NCBI GenBank assembly: GCA_014841595.1
Contig: JACYUE010000007.1
Coordinates: 1 to 13,733, forward strand
DNA from: Oxalobacteraceae sp. CFBP 8761
GTDB taxonomy: Bacteria; Pseudomonadota; Gammaproteobacteria; Burkholderiales; Burkholderiaceae_D
Length of the DNA stretch: 13,733 nucleotides
Direction: 5' to 3'
Positions within the stretch are counted from its first letter, which is position 1; each line of letters starts with the position of its first letter. Positions 6,824 to 13,733 of this stretch are shown here, in pieces. The position numbers and the translations under genes are program-made. The notes under the pieces are model-generated. The model did no database searches. It was not told the origin of the DNA and saw only the letters and a list, made by a program, of their open reading frames with translations.

Positions 6824-7446
6824 ACGACATGACTCCCGAACAAACCGCTGCGCTGAACGAACGCCATCGCGTGCGCATGGAACGCAAGAAAGCCGTCATC
6901 GACGCAAAGATTGCGTCGGCCGACAAGGAAATCGGCATCATCATCGTCAATACCGGCAACGGCAAGGGCAAGAGCTCGAGCGCGTTCGGCATGGTGGCGC
7001 GCGCGCTGGGCCACGGCATGCAGGTCGGCGTGGTCCAGTTCATCAAGGGCGCGCTGTCGACCGGCGAAGAAACCTTCCTGCGCCGCTTCCCGGACGAAGT
7101 GCGCTTCCATGCGATGGGCGAAGGCTATACCTGGGAAACCCAGAACCGCGAGCGCGACATCGAGAAAGCGACCGAGGCGTGGGCGCTGGCCAAGCAGTTC
7201 CTGTCCGATCCGACCATCGGCATGGTGGTGCTGGACGAACTGAATATCGCACTCAAATACGGGTACGTCGATGTGCACACCGTGATCGCCGACCTGCTCG
7301 ACCGCCCGACCATGCAGCACGTGGTGATCACGGGCCGTGGCGCGCCGCCCGAACTAGTGGCGGTGGCCGACACCGTCACCGAGATGAACGTCGTCAAGCA
7401 CGCGTTCAAGGCGGGGATCGGCGCCCAGGCCGGGACGGAGTGGTAA
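6820..7446 (+). CDS. cobO: Cob(I)yrinic acid a,c-diamide adenosyltransferase
   Basis: This cytosolic enzyme attaches the 5'-deoxyadenosyl group of ATP to reduced cobalt in corrinoids, both for new synthesis and for salvage of imported ones. The 208 aa protein is of the BtuR/CobO/CobA type. It has the P-loop GNGKGKSS (46-53), FIKGALSTGEE (74-84), and a Walker B-like MVVLDELNIAL (135-145). The charged N-terminal stretch (about 5-37) before the P-loop matches the lid region of the family. The C-terminus GAQAGTEW ends in the family's usual manner. The ATG shares ATGA with the btuD stop. It is not related to the PduO or EutT families. Other names are btuR and, in Salmonella, cobA. Confidence 0.95.
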   Translation: MNDMTPEQTAALNERHRVRMERKKAVIDAKIASADKEIGIIIVNTGNGKGKSSSAFGMVARALGHGMQVGVVQFIKGALSTGEETFLRRFPDEVRFHAMGEGYTWETQNRERDIEKATEAWALAKQFLSDPTIGMVVLDELNIALKYGYVDVHTVIADLLDRPTMQHVVITGRGAPPELVAVADTVTEMNVVKHAFKAGIGAQAGTEW

Positions 7447-8744
7447 TGAGTGCGCATCCCGGCGCGCGTGTGGTGCTGGTGGCGGCAATGGCGTCCGGCC
7501 AGGGCAAGACTACCGTCACGGCCGCGCTGGCACGGCGCCTGATCCGCATGGGCAAGTGCGTGCGCGTGTTCAAGTGCGGTCCCGACTTCGTCGATCCGGT
7601 GATGCTGGAGAGCGCGTGCGGCACGCCGGTCCACAACCTGGATCTGTGGATGGTCGGCCCTGAAGCCTGCCGCCAGCGCCTGCAGGCGGCCGCCGCGGAG
7701 GCCGACGCAATCCTCGTCGAAGGCGTGATGGGCCTGTACGACGGCACGCCATCGAGCGCCGACCTGGCGCGCGCGTTTGGCATCCCTGTACTTGCGGTGC
7801 TGGATGCATCGGCGATGGCGCAGACGGCCGGCGCCGTGGCGCAAGGCTTGCGTGACTATGGTCCGGTACAGATGGCGGGCGTGATCGCCAACCGTGTTGC
7901 CAGCAGCGGCCACGCGGCGATGGTCAAGGAGTCGCTGCGCGACATTCCGCTGATCGGCACCCTGGCGCGTCAGGAGCATCACCTGCAAGAACGGCACCTG
8001 GGCCTGGTGTTGCCGGGTGAAGTCGAAGAGTTGCAGCGTATCCTTGACGCGCTGGCCGACAGCATCGAGTTCGATGAGGCGGCGTGGGATGCGCTGCCGG
8101 TGATGGCACCAGCGCATGCCGTCCCGGCGCAAATTGACACGCCCCTTGCCGGCCGCACGATCGCAATCGCGCATGACCCCTCCTTCATGTTCGTGTATCC
8201 GGCGAACGTCGAGCTGCTCAAGGCGCTGGGCGCGCAGATCACGTACTTTGCCCCGCTGTCGGACGACGCGGTGCCGGACCATGCCGACGCAGTCTATCTG
8301 CCGGGCGGCTATCCCGAGCTGCATGGCGCGGCGCTGCAAGGCGCAACGCGCTGGCGCGATTCGATCCGCGCAGCGCATGCGCGGGGCATGCCGATCGTGG
8401 CCGAATGCGGCGGCATGATGGCGCTGGCCGATGGCTTGACCGACAGCGATGGCCGGCGCTGGGAGATGGCTGGCCTGCTGCCGGGCGAAGTGGCAATGCA
8501 ACAGCGTCTTGGTGGTCTCGGGATGCATGCGCTGGCCACGCCGGAGGGCGAACTGCGGGGTCACACCTTCCACTATTCGCTGCTGGCCACTGACGTCCCG
8601 CCGCAGGCACATACCGTCAAGCAGCGCACGCAGACACCGGGTGAAGCGGTGTACCGCGTCGGCTCGCTGTTCGCGTCGTACTTCCACGGGTACTTTCCGT
8701 CCAACCCGCGCGCGGTTGCCGCACTGTTTGGCGGTGCGCCATGA
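7446..8744 (+). CDS. cobB: Cobyrinate a,c-diamide synthase
   Basis: This ATP-dependent glutamine amidotransferase amidates the a and c side chains of cobyrinic acid (or of hydrogenobyrinic acid in the aerobic route). The 432 aa protein has an N-terminal dethiobiotin-synthetase-like domain with P-loop ASGQGKTT (16-23), FKCGPDFVDP (42-51) and ILVEGVMGLYDG (89-100). A C-terminal class I glutaminase domain follows, with nucleophile Cys321 in ECGGMM and His414 in SYFHGYF. The start shares TAATG with the cobO stop, and GGAG (7437-7440) lies five bases ahead; the frame is open upstream but this start gives the family length. The name cbiA applies in the anaerobic pathway. It is the only enzyme here that acts before cobyrinate diamide. 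Confidence 0.95.
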   Translation: MSAHPGARVVLVAAMASGQGKTTVTAALARRLIRMGKCVRVFKCGPDFVDPVMLESACGTPVHNLDLWMVGPEACRQRLQAAAAEADAILVEGVMGLYDGTPSSADLARAFGIPVLAVLDASAMAQTAGAVAQGLRDYGPVQMAGVIANRVASSGHAAMVKESLRDIPLIGTLARQEHHLQERHLGLVLPGEVEELQRILDALADSIEFDEAAWDALPVMAPAHAVPAQIDTPLAGRTIAIAHDPSFMFVYPANVELLKALGAQITYFAPLSDDAVPDHADAVYLPGGYPELHGAALQGATRWRDSIRAAHARGMPIVAECGGMMALADGLTDSDGRRWEMAGLLPGEVAMQQRLGGLGMHALATPEGELRGHTFHYSLLATDVPPQAHTVKQRTQTPGEAVYRVGSLFASYFHGYFPSNPRAVAALFGGAP

Positions 8745-9301
8745 GCGCGACGCTGGTCTTTGGCGGCGCACGCTCGGGCAAGAGCGCGTTTGCCGAACGG
8801 CTGGCGCGCGAGTCGGGCCGGGTAGTCGTGTATATCGCCACCTCGCGCGCAGGTGATGGCGAGATGGCGGCGCGCATTGCGCTGCACCGTGAGCAGCGGC
8901 CACCCGAATGGCGCACGGTCGAGGAAGAACTGGCGCTGGCGCAGACGCTGCGCACCGAATGCCTGCCGGGCCGCCTGGTGCTGGTCGATTGCCTGACGCT
9001 GTGGGTCAGCAACCTGATGTTCTGCGATGGCCGGGAGTATCCCGAGGTCGGCGCATTGACGCTGCCGGACCGGTTCCATGAGGAGCGCGCGGCCCTGCTG
9101 GACCTGCTCGACGCGGGCGTGCCGGGCGACGTGGTCTTTGTGTCGAACGAAGTCGGCATGGGCATCGTGCCGTGGGGCGCGATCTCGCGCAGCTTTGCCG
9201 ACGAAGCCGGGCGCCTGAACCAGGCGGTGGCGGCGCGCGTGGACCGCGCGGTGCTGGTGGCGGCCGGCCTGCCACTTGTTCTGAAGGGTTCCCTGTGCTG
9301 A
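8741..9301 (+). CDS. cobU: Bifunctional adenosylcobinamide kinase / guanylyltransferase
   Basis: The enzyme phosphorylates adenosylcobinamide and then transfers GMP to give adenosylcobinamide-GDP, the substrate of CobS. The 186 aa protein has the P-loop GGARSGKS (8-15), IATSRAGDGEMAARI (32-46), and HREQRPPEWRTVEE with His49, which aligns with the guanylylated His of Salmonella CobU. Further on are VDCLTLWVSNLM and SNEVGMGIVP, both highly characteristic. The start overlaps the cobB stop by ATGA. The end overlaps the GTG start of cbiB, whose Shine-Dalgarno lies in the last codons, so the tail KGSLC is a few residues longer than the common ending at KG. The name cobP is used in aerobic-pathway species. 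Confidence 0.95.
   Translation: MSATLVFGGARSGKSAFAERLARESGRVVVYIATSRAGDGEMAARIALHREQRPPEWRTVEEELALAQTLRTECLPGRLVLVDCLTLWVSNLMFCDGREYPEVGALTLPDRFHEERAALLDLLDAGVPGDVVFVSNEVGMGIVPWGAISRSFADEAGRLNQAVAARVDRAVLVAAGLPLVLKGSLC
9284..9288 (+). promoter_or_regulatory. Ribosome binding site of cbiB
   Basis: AAGGG, inside the 3' end of cobU, is six bases before the GTG at 9295. It supports the non-ATG start of cbiB over the in-frame ATG at 9172 deep inside cobU. Confidence 0.65.
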
Positions 9302-10239
9302 CTGGCTTGTCGTTGTCGACGGTGGCGCTGCTGCTGGTAGCAGGTGTTGTGCTCGACCTGCTGCTGGGCGAGACGCGGCGCTGGCATCCGCTGGTCGGCT
9401 TCGGCAATCTGGCGAACTTCATCGAGCGACGCCTGAACCGCGGCAACCTGCGCCTGCCGCGCGGCGGCCTCGCATGGGCGTTGGCAGTGCTGCCATTGAC
9501 TGCCTTGTTCGTGCTGCTCACCGATGGCGCCGGCCTGTGGCTGCATGCGGTGCTGCTGTATCTGTGCATCGGCCTGCGCAGCCTGCGCGACCATACGATC
9601 CCGATCTACGAGGCGCTGCGCAATGGCGATCTGGCCCAGGCGCGCGCGCTGACTGCCCGCATCGTCAGCCGCGACACTGCCAACGCCAGCGAGTCCGACC
9701 TGGCCAAGGCGAGCGCCGAGTCGCTTCTTGAAAACGGCAACGACGCCGTGTTCGGCACGCTGTTCTGGTTCATCCTGCTGGGCGGACCGGGCGCGGTGCT
9801 GTTCCGGCTGGCCAATACGCTCGATGCGATGTGGGGTTATCGCAGCACGCGCTTCAATCTGTTCGGCCGCCCTGCAGCGCGCATCGACGACGTGATGAAC
9901 TATGTGCCGGCGCGCCTGACCGCGCTGTCGTATGTGCTGCTGGCCGGCGCGGGGCGTGCACGCGCCTGGCACTGCTGGCGCACGCAGGCACCGGCATGGA
10001 GCAGCCCGAATGCCGGGCCAGTGATGGCCAGCGGCGCCGGTGCACTGGGCGTATCGCTCGGCGGCGCGGCGGTCTACGATGGCGAAGTCGAACAACGCCC
10101 GCCACTGGGCGCCGGCCCGGCCGCCTGCGCCGGCGACATCCAGCGCGCCTGGCAGCTGGTGCTGCGCACGACGCTGCTCTGGCTCGGCGTCGTCTGCCTG
10201 CTGGCGGTATTGACCATGATCGGGGCGCCGCATGCTTGA
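9295..10239 (+). CDS. cbiB: Adenosylcobinamide-phosphate synthase (membrane protein)
   Basis: CbiB attaches the aminopropanol (phosphate) arm to adenosylcobyric acid, giving adenosylcobinamide (phosphate), in the inner membrane. With a GTG start at 9295 the protein is 314 aa, near the family length of about 320. Motifs are LLLGETRRWHPLVGFG near the N-terminus, SESDLAKASAESLLENGND in the middle, and NTLDAMWGYR followed by GRPAARIDDVMNYVPARL. Hydrophobic segments occur at the N-terminus, around the second motif, and at the extreme C-terminus (LLWLGVVCLLAVLTMIG). The in-frame ATG at 9172 would add 41 residues wholly inside cobU with no family resemblance and is rejected. The stop overlaps cobD by eight bases. 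The name cobD is used for this gene in Pseudomonas-style nomenclature. Confidence 0.94.
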   Translation: MLTGLSLSTVALLLVAGVVLDLLLGETRRWHPLVGFGNLANFIERRLNRGNLRLPRGGLAWALAVLPLTALFVLLTDGAGLWLHAVLLYLCIGLRSLRDHTIPIYEALRNGDLAQARALTARIVSRDTANASESDLAKASAESLLENGNDAVFGTLFWFILLGGPGAVLFRLANTLDAMWGYRSTRFNLFGRPAARIDDVMNYVPARLTALSYVLLAGAGRARAWHCWRTQAPAWSSPNAGPVMASGAGALGVSLGGAAVYDGEVEQRPPLGAGPAACAGDIQRAWQLVLRTTLLWLGVVCLLAVLTMIGAPHA

Positions 10240-11212
10240 ACATGGCGGCAACCTGCGCGACGCCGCGCGGTATTACGGGCGCGACGACTGGATCGACCTG
10301 TCGACCGGGATCAACCCGCACGGCTATCCGGCGCCGGCGCCATCGCCAGGTGCCTGGCTGCGTTTGCCCGAGCCGGATCCGGCGTTGCTGGCGGCAGCCA
10401 GCGCGTACTACCAGGCGCCGCAGTTGCTGCCGGTGGCCGGCACCCAGGCCGCGATCCAGGCGCTGCCCCGTCTGCGTGCACCGTCGCGCGTCGTTGTGTC
10501 GGCGCCATCGTACGCAGAGCATGCGCATCACTGGGGCCAGCATGGCCACCTGCTGCGGCAGGTCGCGTATGCCGAGCTGGAAGCGGCGGTCGACGTCAGC
10601 GATGTCGTCGTCGTCGTCAATCCGAACAACCCGACCGGCGAGACAATCGCGCCAGAACGCCTGCTCGACTGGGCCACACGCCTGCAGGCGCGCGGCGGCT
10701 GGCTGATCGTCGACGAAGCCTTTGGCGACACCGCGACGGCGCTCAGCGTGGCGATGCACGCCTCGCAGCCCGGCCTCATCGTGCTACGTTCGATCGGCAA
10801 ATTCTTTGGCCTCGCGGGCCTGCGCCTGGGCTTCGTCGCCGCGCACGACAGCCTGCTGCGCGATCTGGCTGACCTGCTGGGGCCATGGACCATTAGCGGT
10901 CCGGCGCAGGAAATCGCACTGGCAGCCCTGACCGATAGCGCCTGGCAGCAGGCCACGCATGCCAATCTGCGCCAGTCCGGCGAGCGGATGACGCGCCTGT
11001 TGCTGGAATACGGCATCGCTACTACCGGCACGGCGCTGTTTCGCTGGTGGCCGCAGATACACCCCGAAGCATTCCACGCCCACATGGCGGCGCGCGGCAT
11101 CTGGTGCCGGTTGTTCCGGGATGCCGGGCGCGGTATGCGCGTCGGCCTGCCGGCAGGCGAACCTGAATGGCACCGCTTTGAACAAGCACTTCATGAATGG
11201 AACCAACGATGA
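10232..11212 (+). CDS. cobD: Threonine-phosphate decarboxylase (PLP-dependent)
   Basis: The enzyme decarboxylates L-threonine O-3-phosphate to (R)-1-amino-2-propanol phosphate, the arm that CbiB attaches. The 326 aa protein is a fold-type I, class II-like aminotransferase relative. It starts with EHGGNLRDAARYYG and IDLSTGINPHGYP, both typical of CobD/CobC. It then shows NPNNPTG (130-136), DEAF with Asp161, the PLP-binding Lys190 in SIGKFFGLAGLRLGF, and a C-terminal RVGLP motif. It is somewhat shorter than Salmonella CobD. Histidinol-phosphate aminotransferase is the nearest alternative, excluded by the N-terminal motif and by overlap with cbiB. No threonine kinase for making its substrate lies in the window. 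In Pseudomonas this gene is called cobC. Confidence 0.93.
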   Translation: MLEHGGNLRDAARYYGRDDWIDLSTGINPHGYPAPAPSPGAWLRLPEPDPALLAAASAYYQAPQLLPVAGTQAAIQALPRLRAPSRVVVSAPSYAEHAHHWGQHGHLLRQVAYAELEAAVDVSDVVVVVNPNNPTGETIAPERLLDWATRLQARGGWLIVDEAFGDTATALSVAMHASQPGLIVLRSIGKFFGLAGLRLGFVAAHDSLLRDLADLLGPWTISGPAQEIALAALTDSAWQQATHANLRQSGERMTRLLLEYGIATTGTALFRWWPQIHPEAFHAHMAARGIWCRLFRDAGRGMRVGLPAGEPEWHRFEQALHEWNQR

Positions 11213-12090
11213 AAACAACGATGCTGACGGCTGCCCTGATGGCATGTCTGTCGATCACCTGTGCGCAAGCCGCGATCACTGTCAAGGACGATGGCGGCCA
11301 GAGCGTCACGGTCGCCAAGCCGGCGCTACGCATCATCTCGCTCGCGCCGAGCGTGACCGAGCTGCTGTTCGCGGCCGGTGGCGGCAGCCGCGTCATGGGC
11401 GCCGTCAACTACAGCGATTTTCCGGAAGCCGCCAAACGTATCCCGCGCATCGGGTCGAACCGCGAAATCGACATGGAACTCCTGATCTCGCTGAAGCCAG
11501 ACCTGATCGTCGCCTGGCGCCACAACAGCTCTGACAGGCAGATCGAGATGGTGCGCCAGCTCGGCATCCCTGTGTTCCAGAGCGATGCGCAGACGCTCGA
11601 CGCCATTCCCGACAGCGTCGAACGGCTTGGCCAGTTGATGGGGACCGATGCGACAGCCAAAACGGCGGCGGCCGCGCTGCGCACGCAGCTGGCCAGCCTG
11701 CGCAAGCAGTACGCAGGCCGTGCGCCGGTGCGCGTCTTTTACCAGGTGTGGGACAAGCCGCTGTACACGCTCAGCGGAAAACACATCCTGACCGATGCGA
11801 TGCACCTGTGCGGCGGCGTGAACGTCTTCGACAAGCTGGCCGTGACAGCGCCCGTGGTCACGCTCGAGAGCGTGCTGCAGGAGAATCCCGAAGTGATCAT
11901 CGCCACGGCCGAAAAGAACTACGGCGGCGTGCAGTTGTGGAAAACCTACGGCACCATGACGGCTGTGAGCCGCAATAACCTGTTCACGCTCGACGGCCAT
12001 TTGCTCAATCGCGCGGGGCCGCGCATGATCCAGGGCACTGCCACCATGTGCGAGGCACTGGAGCAGGCACGCCAGCGGCGCCCGAAATGA
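11209..12090 (+). CDS. btuF: Periplasmic vitamin B12-binding protein
   Basis: BtuF captures corrinoids in the periplasm and delivers them to BtuCD. With the ATG at 11209 the protein is 293 aa. It has a signal peptide [21 protein letters not shown] (about 1-21, cleavage after AQA) and no lipobox, so it should be soluble. Helical-backbone binding-protein motifs match E. coli Btu[18 protein letters not shown] (41-57), [27 protein letters not shown], then YTLSGKH, CGGVNVF and RAGPRMI. An in-frame ATG at 11197 would add MEPT in front; 11209 is preferred because it shares ATGA with the cobD stop and gives a normal signal peptide. The gene is separated from btuCD by six synthesis genes, an unusual split for one transporter, but it is probably in the same transcript. 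Confidence 0.93.
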   Translation: MKTTMLTAALMACLSITCAQAAITVKDDGGQSVTVAKPALRIISLAPSVTELLFAAGGGSRVMGAVNYSDFPEAAKRIPRIGSNREIDMELLISLKPDLIVAWRHNSSDRQIEMVRQLGIPVFQSDAQTLDAIPDSVERLGQLMGTDATAKTAAAALRTQLASLRKQYAGRAPVRVFYQVWDKPLYTLSGKHILTDAMHLCGGVNVFDKLAVTAPVVTLESVLQENPEVIIATAEKNYGGVQLWKTYGTMTAVSRNNLFTLDGHLLNRAGPRMIQGTATMCEALEQARQRRPK

Positions 12091-13553
12091 CGACATTCCC
12101 CTACCGGACCCTGATGGTGCAAGGGACGACATCGGACGCTGGCAAGACGACGGTGGTCGCGGCGCTGTGCCGGCTGTTGATGCAGCGCGGCGTGAAGGTC
12201 GCGCCGTTCAAGCCACAGAACATGGCGCTCAATAGCGCCGTAACGCGCGATGGCGGCGAGATCGGCCGCGCCCAGGCGCTGCAGGCCATCGCCGCCGGCA
12301 TCGAACCTCACACCGACATGAATCCGGTGCTGCTCAAGCCATCGAGCGACACCGGTGCCCAGATCATCATCCATGGCCGCGTGCGCGCCGACATGAATGC
12401 GCGCGACTACCACCAGTACAAGCCGATCGCGATGGGCGCGGTGCTCGAATCGCATGCGCGCCTGCTGGCGCAGTACGAGGCGGTGATCGTCGAAGGCGCC
12501 GGCAGTCCGGCCGAAATCAATCTGCGCGACCGCGACATTGCGAATATGGGCTTCGCCGAAGCAGTCGATTGTCCGGTGATCCTGGTGGCCGACATCGATC
12601 GCGGGGGCGTGTTCGCGCACCTGGTCGGCACGTTATCGTGCCTGTCGCAGTCGGAGCGCGACCGCGTGATCGGGTTTGTCATCAACCGCTTCCGCGGCGA
12701 CATCAAGCTGCTCGAACCGGGGCTGGATTGGCTCGAAGCGCAGACCGGCAAGCCGGTGCTGGCAGTGCTGCCCTATCTGCACGGGCTGTTCCTCGATGCC
12801 GAAGATGCCGTGCAGGCGGCGCAAACGAGCAAGGGCGCGTTTCGTGTAGTTGTGCCAAGTCTGCCGCGCATGAGCAATCACACCGATTTCGATGCGCTGC
12901 GAGCGCATCCGGATGTCGACCTGCGTTTCGTGCGCGAGGGCGAGGCAATTCCCGGCGCCGACCTGATCATCCTCCCGGGCAGCAAGAACACGCGCGGCGA
13001 CCTGGCCTGGCTCGATACCCATGGGTGGCGTGAGCAGATTGCGCGCCACTTGCGTTACGGCGGCAAGGTGATGGGCGTGTGCGGCGGGTTCCAGATGTTG
13101 GGGCGGACGGTAGGCGACCCGCACGGCGTCGAAGGAATACCGGGCGTGTCGAATGGACTCGGGCTGCTCGATATCGATACCGAGCTGACGCGTGACAAGC
13201 AGCTGACGCGGGTGGAAGGACTCTGTGCGTTCATGCCGGGCGATGCGTCGGGTCGCGTCAGCGGGTACGAAATCCATATGGGCATATCGAGCGGTGCGGC
13301 GATGACGCGGCCTGTATTTGCCATCGATGGGCGCGGTGAAGGCGCGATGTCGGCAGATGGACAAATCATGGGGACGTATCTGCATGGCCTGTTCGATCAT
13401 CCGGATGCCTGCAGCGCGTTACTGCGCTGGGCGGGCTCGGGCAGCGAGCAGGTGGTCGATACTGCGCAGCTGCGTGAAGCCAGTCTGGATCGTATTGCGG
13501 CGTCAGTAGAAGGATTGCTGGACAGGTTGATTGGCTTGCAGGATCGTGCATAA
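12087..13553 (+). CDS. cobQ: Cobyric acid synthase (glutamine-hydrolysing)
   Basis: CobQ amidates the b, d, e and g side chains of adenosylcobyrinic acid a,c-diamide using glutamine and ATP, giving adenosylcobyric acid. The 488 aa protein matches the family length. The N-terminal synthetase domain has P-loop [10 protein letters not shown] (13-22), [10 protein letters not shown] (41-50), [21 protein letters not shown] (135-155, broken by no insertion) and [11 protein letters not shown]. The C-terminal glutaminase domain has Cys332 in [18 protein letters not shown], and His433 in [11 protein letters not shown]. The ATG shares ATGA with the btuF stop, and the in-frame upstream ATG at 12048 would only duplicate btuF sequence. 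Last gene of the cluster, followed after 24 bases by a terminator. The name cbiP applies in anaerobic-pathway species. Confidence 0.97.
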   Translation: MTTFPYRTLMVQGTTSDAGKTTVVAALCRLLMQRGVKVAPFKPQNMALNSAVTRDGGEIGRAQALQAIAAGIEPHTDMNPVLLKPSSDTGAQIIIHGRVRADMNARDYHQYKPIAMGAVLESHARLLAQYEAVIVEGAGSPAEINLRDRDIANMGFAEAVDCPVILVADIDRGGVFAHLVGTLSCLSQSERDRVIGFVINRFRGDIKLLEPGLDWLEAQTGKPVLAVLPYLHGLFLDAEDAVQAAQTSKGAFRVVVPSLPRMSNHTDFDALRAHPDVDLRFVREGEAIPGADLIILPGSKNTRGDLAWLDTHGWREQIARHLRYGGKVMGVCGGFQMLGRTVGDPHGVEGIPGVSNGLGLLDIDTELTRDKQLTRVEGLCAFMPGDASGRVSGYEIHMGISSGAAMTRPVFAIDGRGEGAMSADGQIMGTYLHGLFDHPDACSALLRWAGSGSEQVVDTAQLREASLDRIAASVEGLLDRLIGLQDRA

Positions 13554-13577
13554 GCAGGCCCGATTCGCCTGGATGCG

Positions 13578-13612
13578 AAAAAGCCCGCCGATGTGAATCA
13601 GCGGGCTTTTTT
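13578..13612 (+). terminator. Intrinsic terminator after cobQ
   Basis: GCCCGC (13583-13588) pairs with GCGGGC (13601-13606), extended by GAT/ATC and a GTGA (GNRA-type) loop, and followed by six Ts (13607-13612). A matching A-run precedes the stem, so it may also work on the - strand. It lies 24 bases after the cobQ stop and ends the cobalamin transcript. Confidence 0.9.
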
Positions 13613-13662
13613 GTGCAGATGGGTAGTCATATATTGAGCCAGCTAAATACAGCAACCAAAGC
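13613..13662. other. Spacer between the two converging terminators
   Basis: This short spacer separates the cobQ terminator from the rRNA terminator. I see no gene, promoter or repeat in it. Confidence 0.6.
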
Positions 13663-13698
13663 GAAAAGCCCCACTCAGATCACTGAGTAGGGCTTTTC
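13663..13698 (-). terminator. Terminator of the right-hand rRNA operon
   Basis: GAAAAGCCC (13663-13671) pairs with GGGCTTTTC (13690-13698) and ACTCAG (13673-13678) with CTGAGT (13683-13688), with one internal mismatch and a four-base loop. Read leftward, it comes about ten bases after the 5S rRNA 3' end and ends in a CTTTTCGC run. The near-symmetric A/T ends could also stop + strand readthrough into the rRNA operon. Confidence 0.85.
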
Positions 13699-13707
13699 TA
13701 TATAACT

Positions 13708-13733
13708 AGCCTGACGATAACCTACTTTCACAC
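13708..13733 (-). rRNA. rrf: 5S rRNA, 3' end only
   Basis: The - strand reads gtgtgaaagtaggttatc then gtcaggct, matching the 3' end of betaproteobacterial 5S rRNA as I recall it (AGTAGG, then a TCGTCAGGC end pairing with the 5' GCCTGACGA). Only about the last 24-26 bases are in the window; the rest, with 23S and 16S, should lie to the right. The terminator just beyond supports this. The exact mature end may differ by one or two bases. Confidence 0.85.

Noticed and set aside
7125..8903. A 592-codon open frame on the - strand across cobO, cobB and cobU
   Set aside because: It is antisense to three well-recognised genes. Its product is rich in Arg, His and Gln with no family resemblance, as expected from a GC-rich shadow frame.
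8617..10251. A 544-codon open frame on the - strand across cobU and cbiB
   Set aside because: It has low-complexity Arg/Ser/Gln/Ala composition and lies opposite genes with clear motifs, so it is a shadow frame.
1..13733. CRISPR array, tRNA gene, insertion sequence, integrase or prophage genes
   Set aside because: I saw no spaced direct repeats, cloverleaf, transposase or integrase motifs, or terminal inverted repeats at either edge.
1..13733. A previously undescribed system
   Set aside because: Every protein gene maps to a known cobalamin synthesis or transport family with its key residues intact, and no unassigned gene remains.

Overview
This window is a late-stage cobalamin (vitamin B12) synthesis, salvage and uptake cluster. 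All twelve protein genes lie on the + strand, wedged between two ribosomal RNA operons that both read on the - strand. High GC, dense overlapping genes and the rRNA sequences suggest a betaproteobacterium of the Burkholderiales, most likely the Oxalobacteraceae (Massilia/Herbaspirillum-like). That placement rests on recalled resemblance of the 5S 3' end and the 16S leader, not on a search.

Layout. Positions 1 to about 390 hold the control region of the left rRNA operon, read leftward: tandem promoters P1 and P2, a boxB-like stem, boxA, and a leader of small tetraloop hairpins. It ends about where mature 16S rRNA should begin. Positions 444-2811 hold cobT-cobS-cobC (nucleotide loop assembly). 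Positions 2808-3131 hold a promoter and a class-I cobalamin riboswitch. Positions 3132-13553 hold btuB, btuC, btuD, cobO, cobB, cobU/P, cbiB, cobD, btuF and cobQ. From btuC onward every junction overlaps. After cobQ come its terminator, a short spacer, the terminator of the right-hand rRNA operon, and the last two dozen bases of its 5S gene.

How the genes work together. BtuB (outer membrane), BtuF (periplasm) and BtuCD (inner membrane) import corrinoids. CobO adenosylates them. CobB and CobQ amidate the corrin side chains. CobD makes aminopropanol phosphate and CbiB attaches it. CobU/P activates cobinamide to the GDP form. CobT makes alpha-ribazole phosphate, CobS joins the two halves, and CobC removes a phosphate. 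No corrin-ring genes, cobalt chelatase, bluB or threonine kinase lie in the window, so it supports late synthesis and salvage but does not show a complete de novo route.

I found no undescribed system. The most useful non-routine observations are the position between two rRNA operons, the readable rRNA control region divergent from cobT, the riboswitch in mid-cluster, and a strong hairpin without a U-tract between btuB and btuC.
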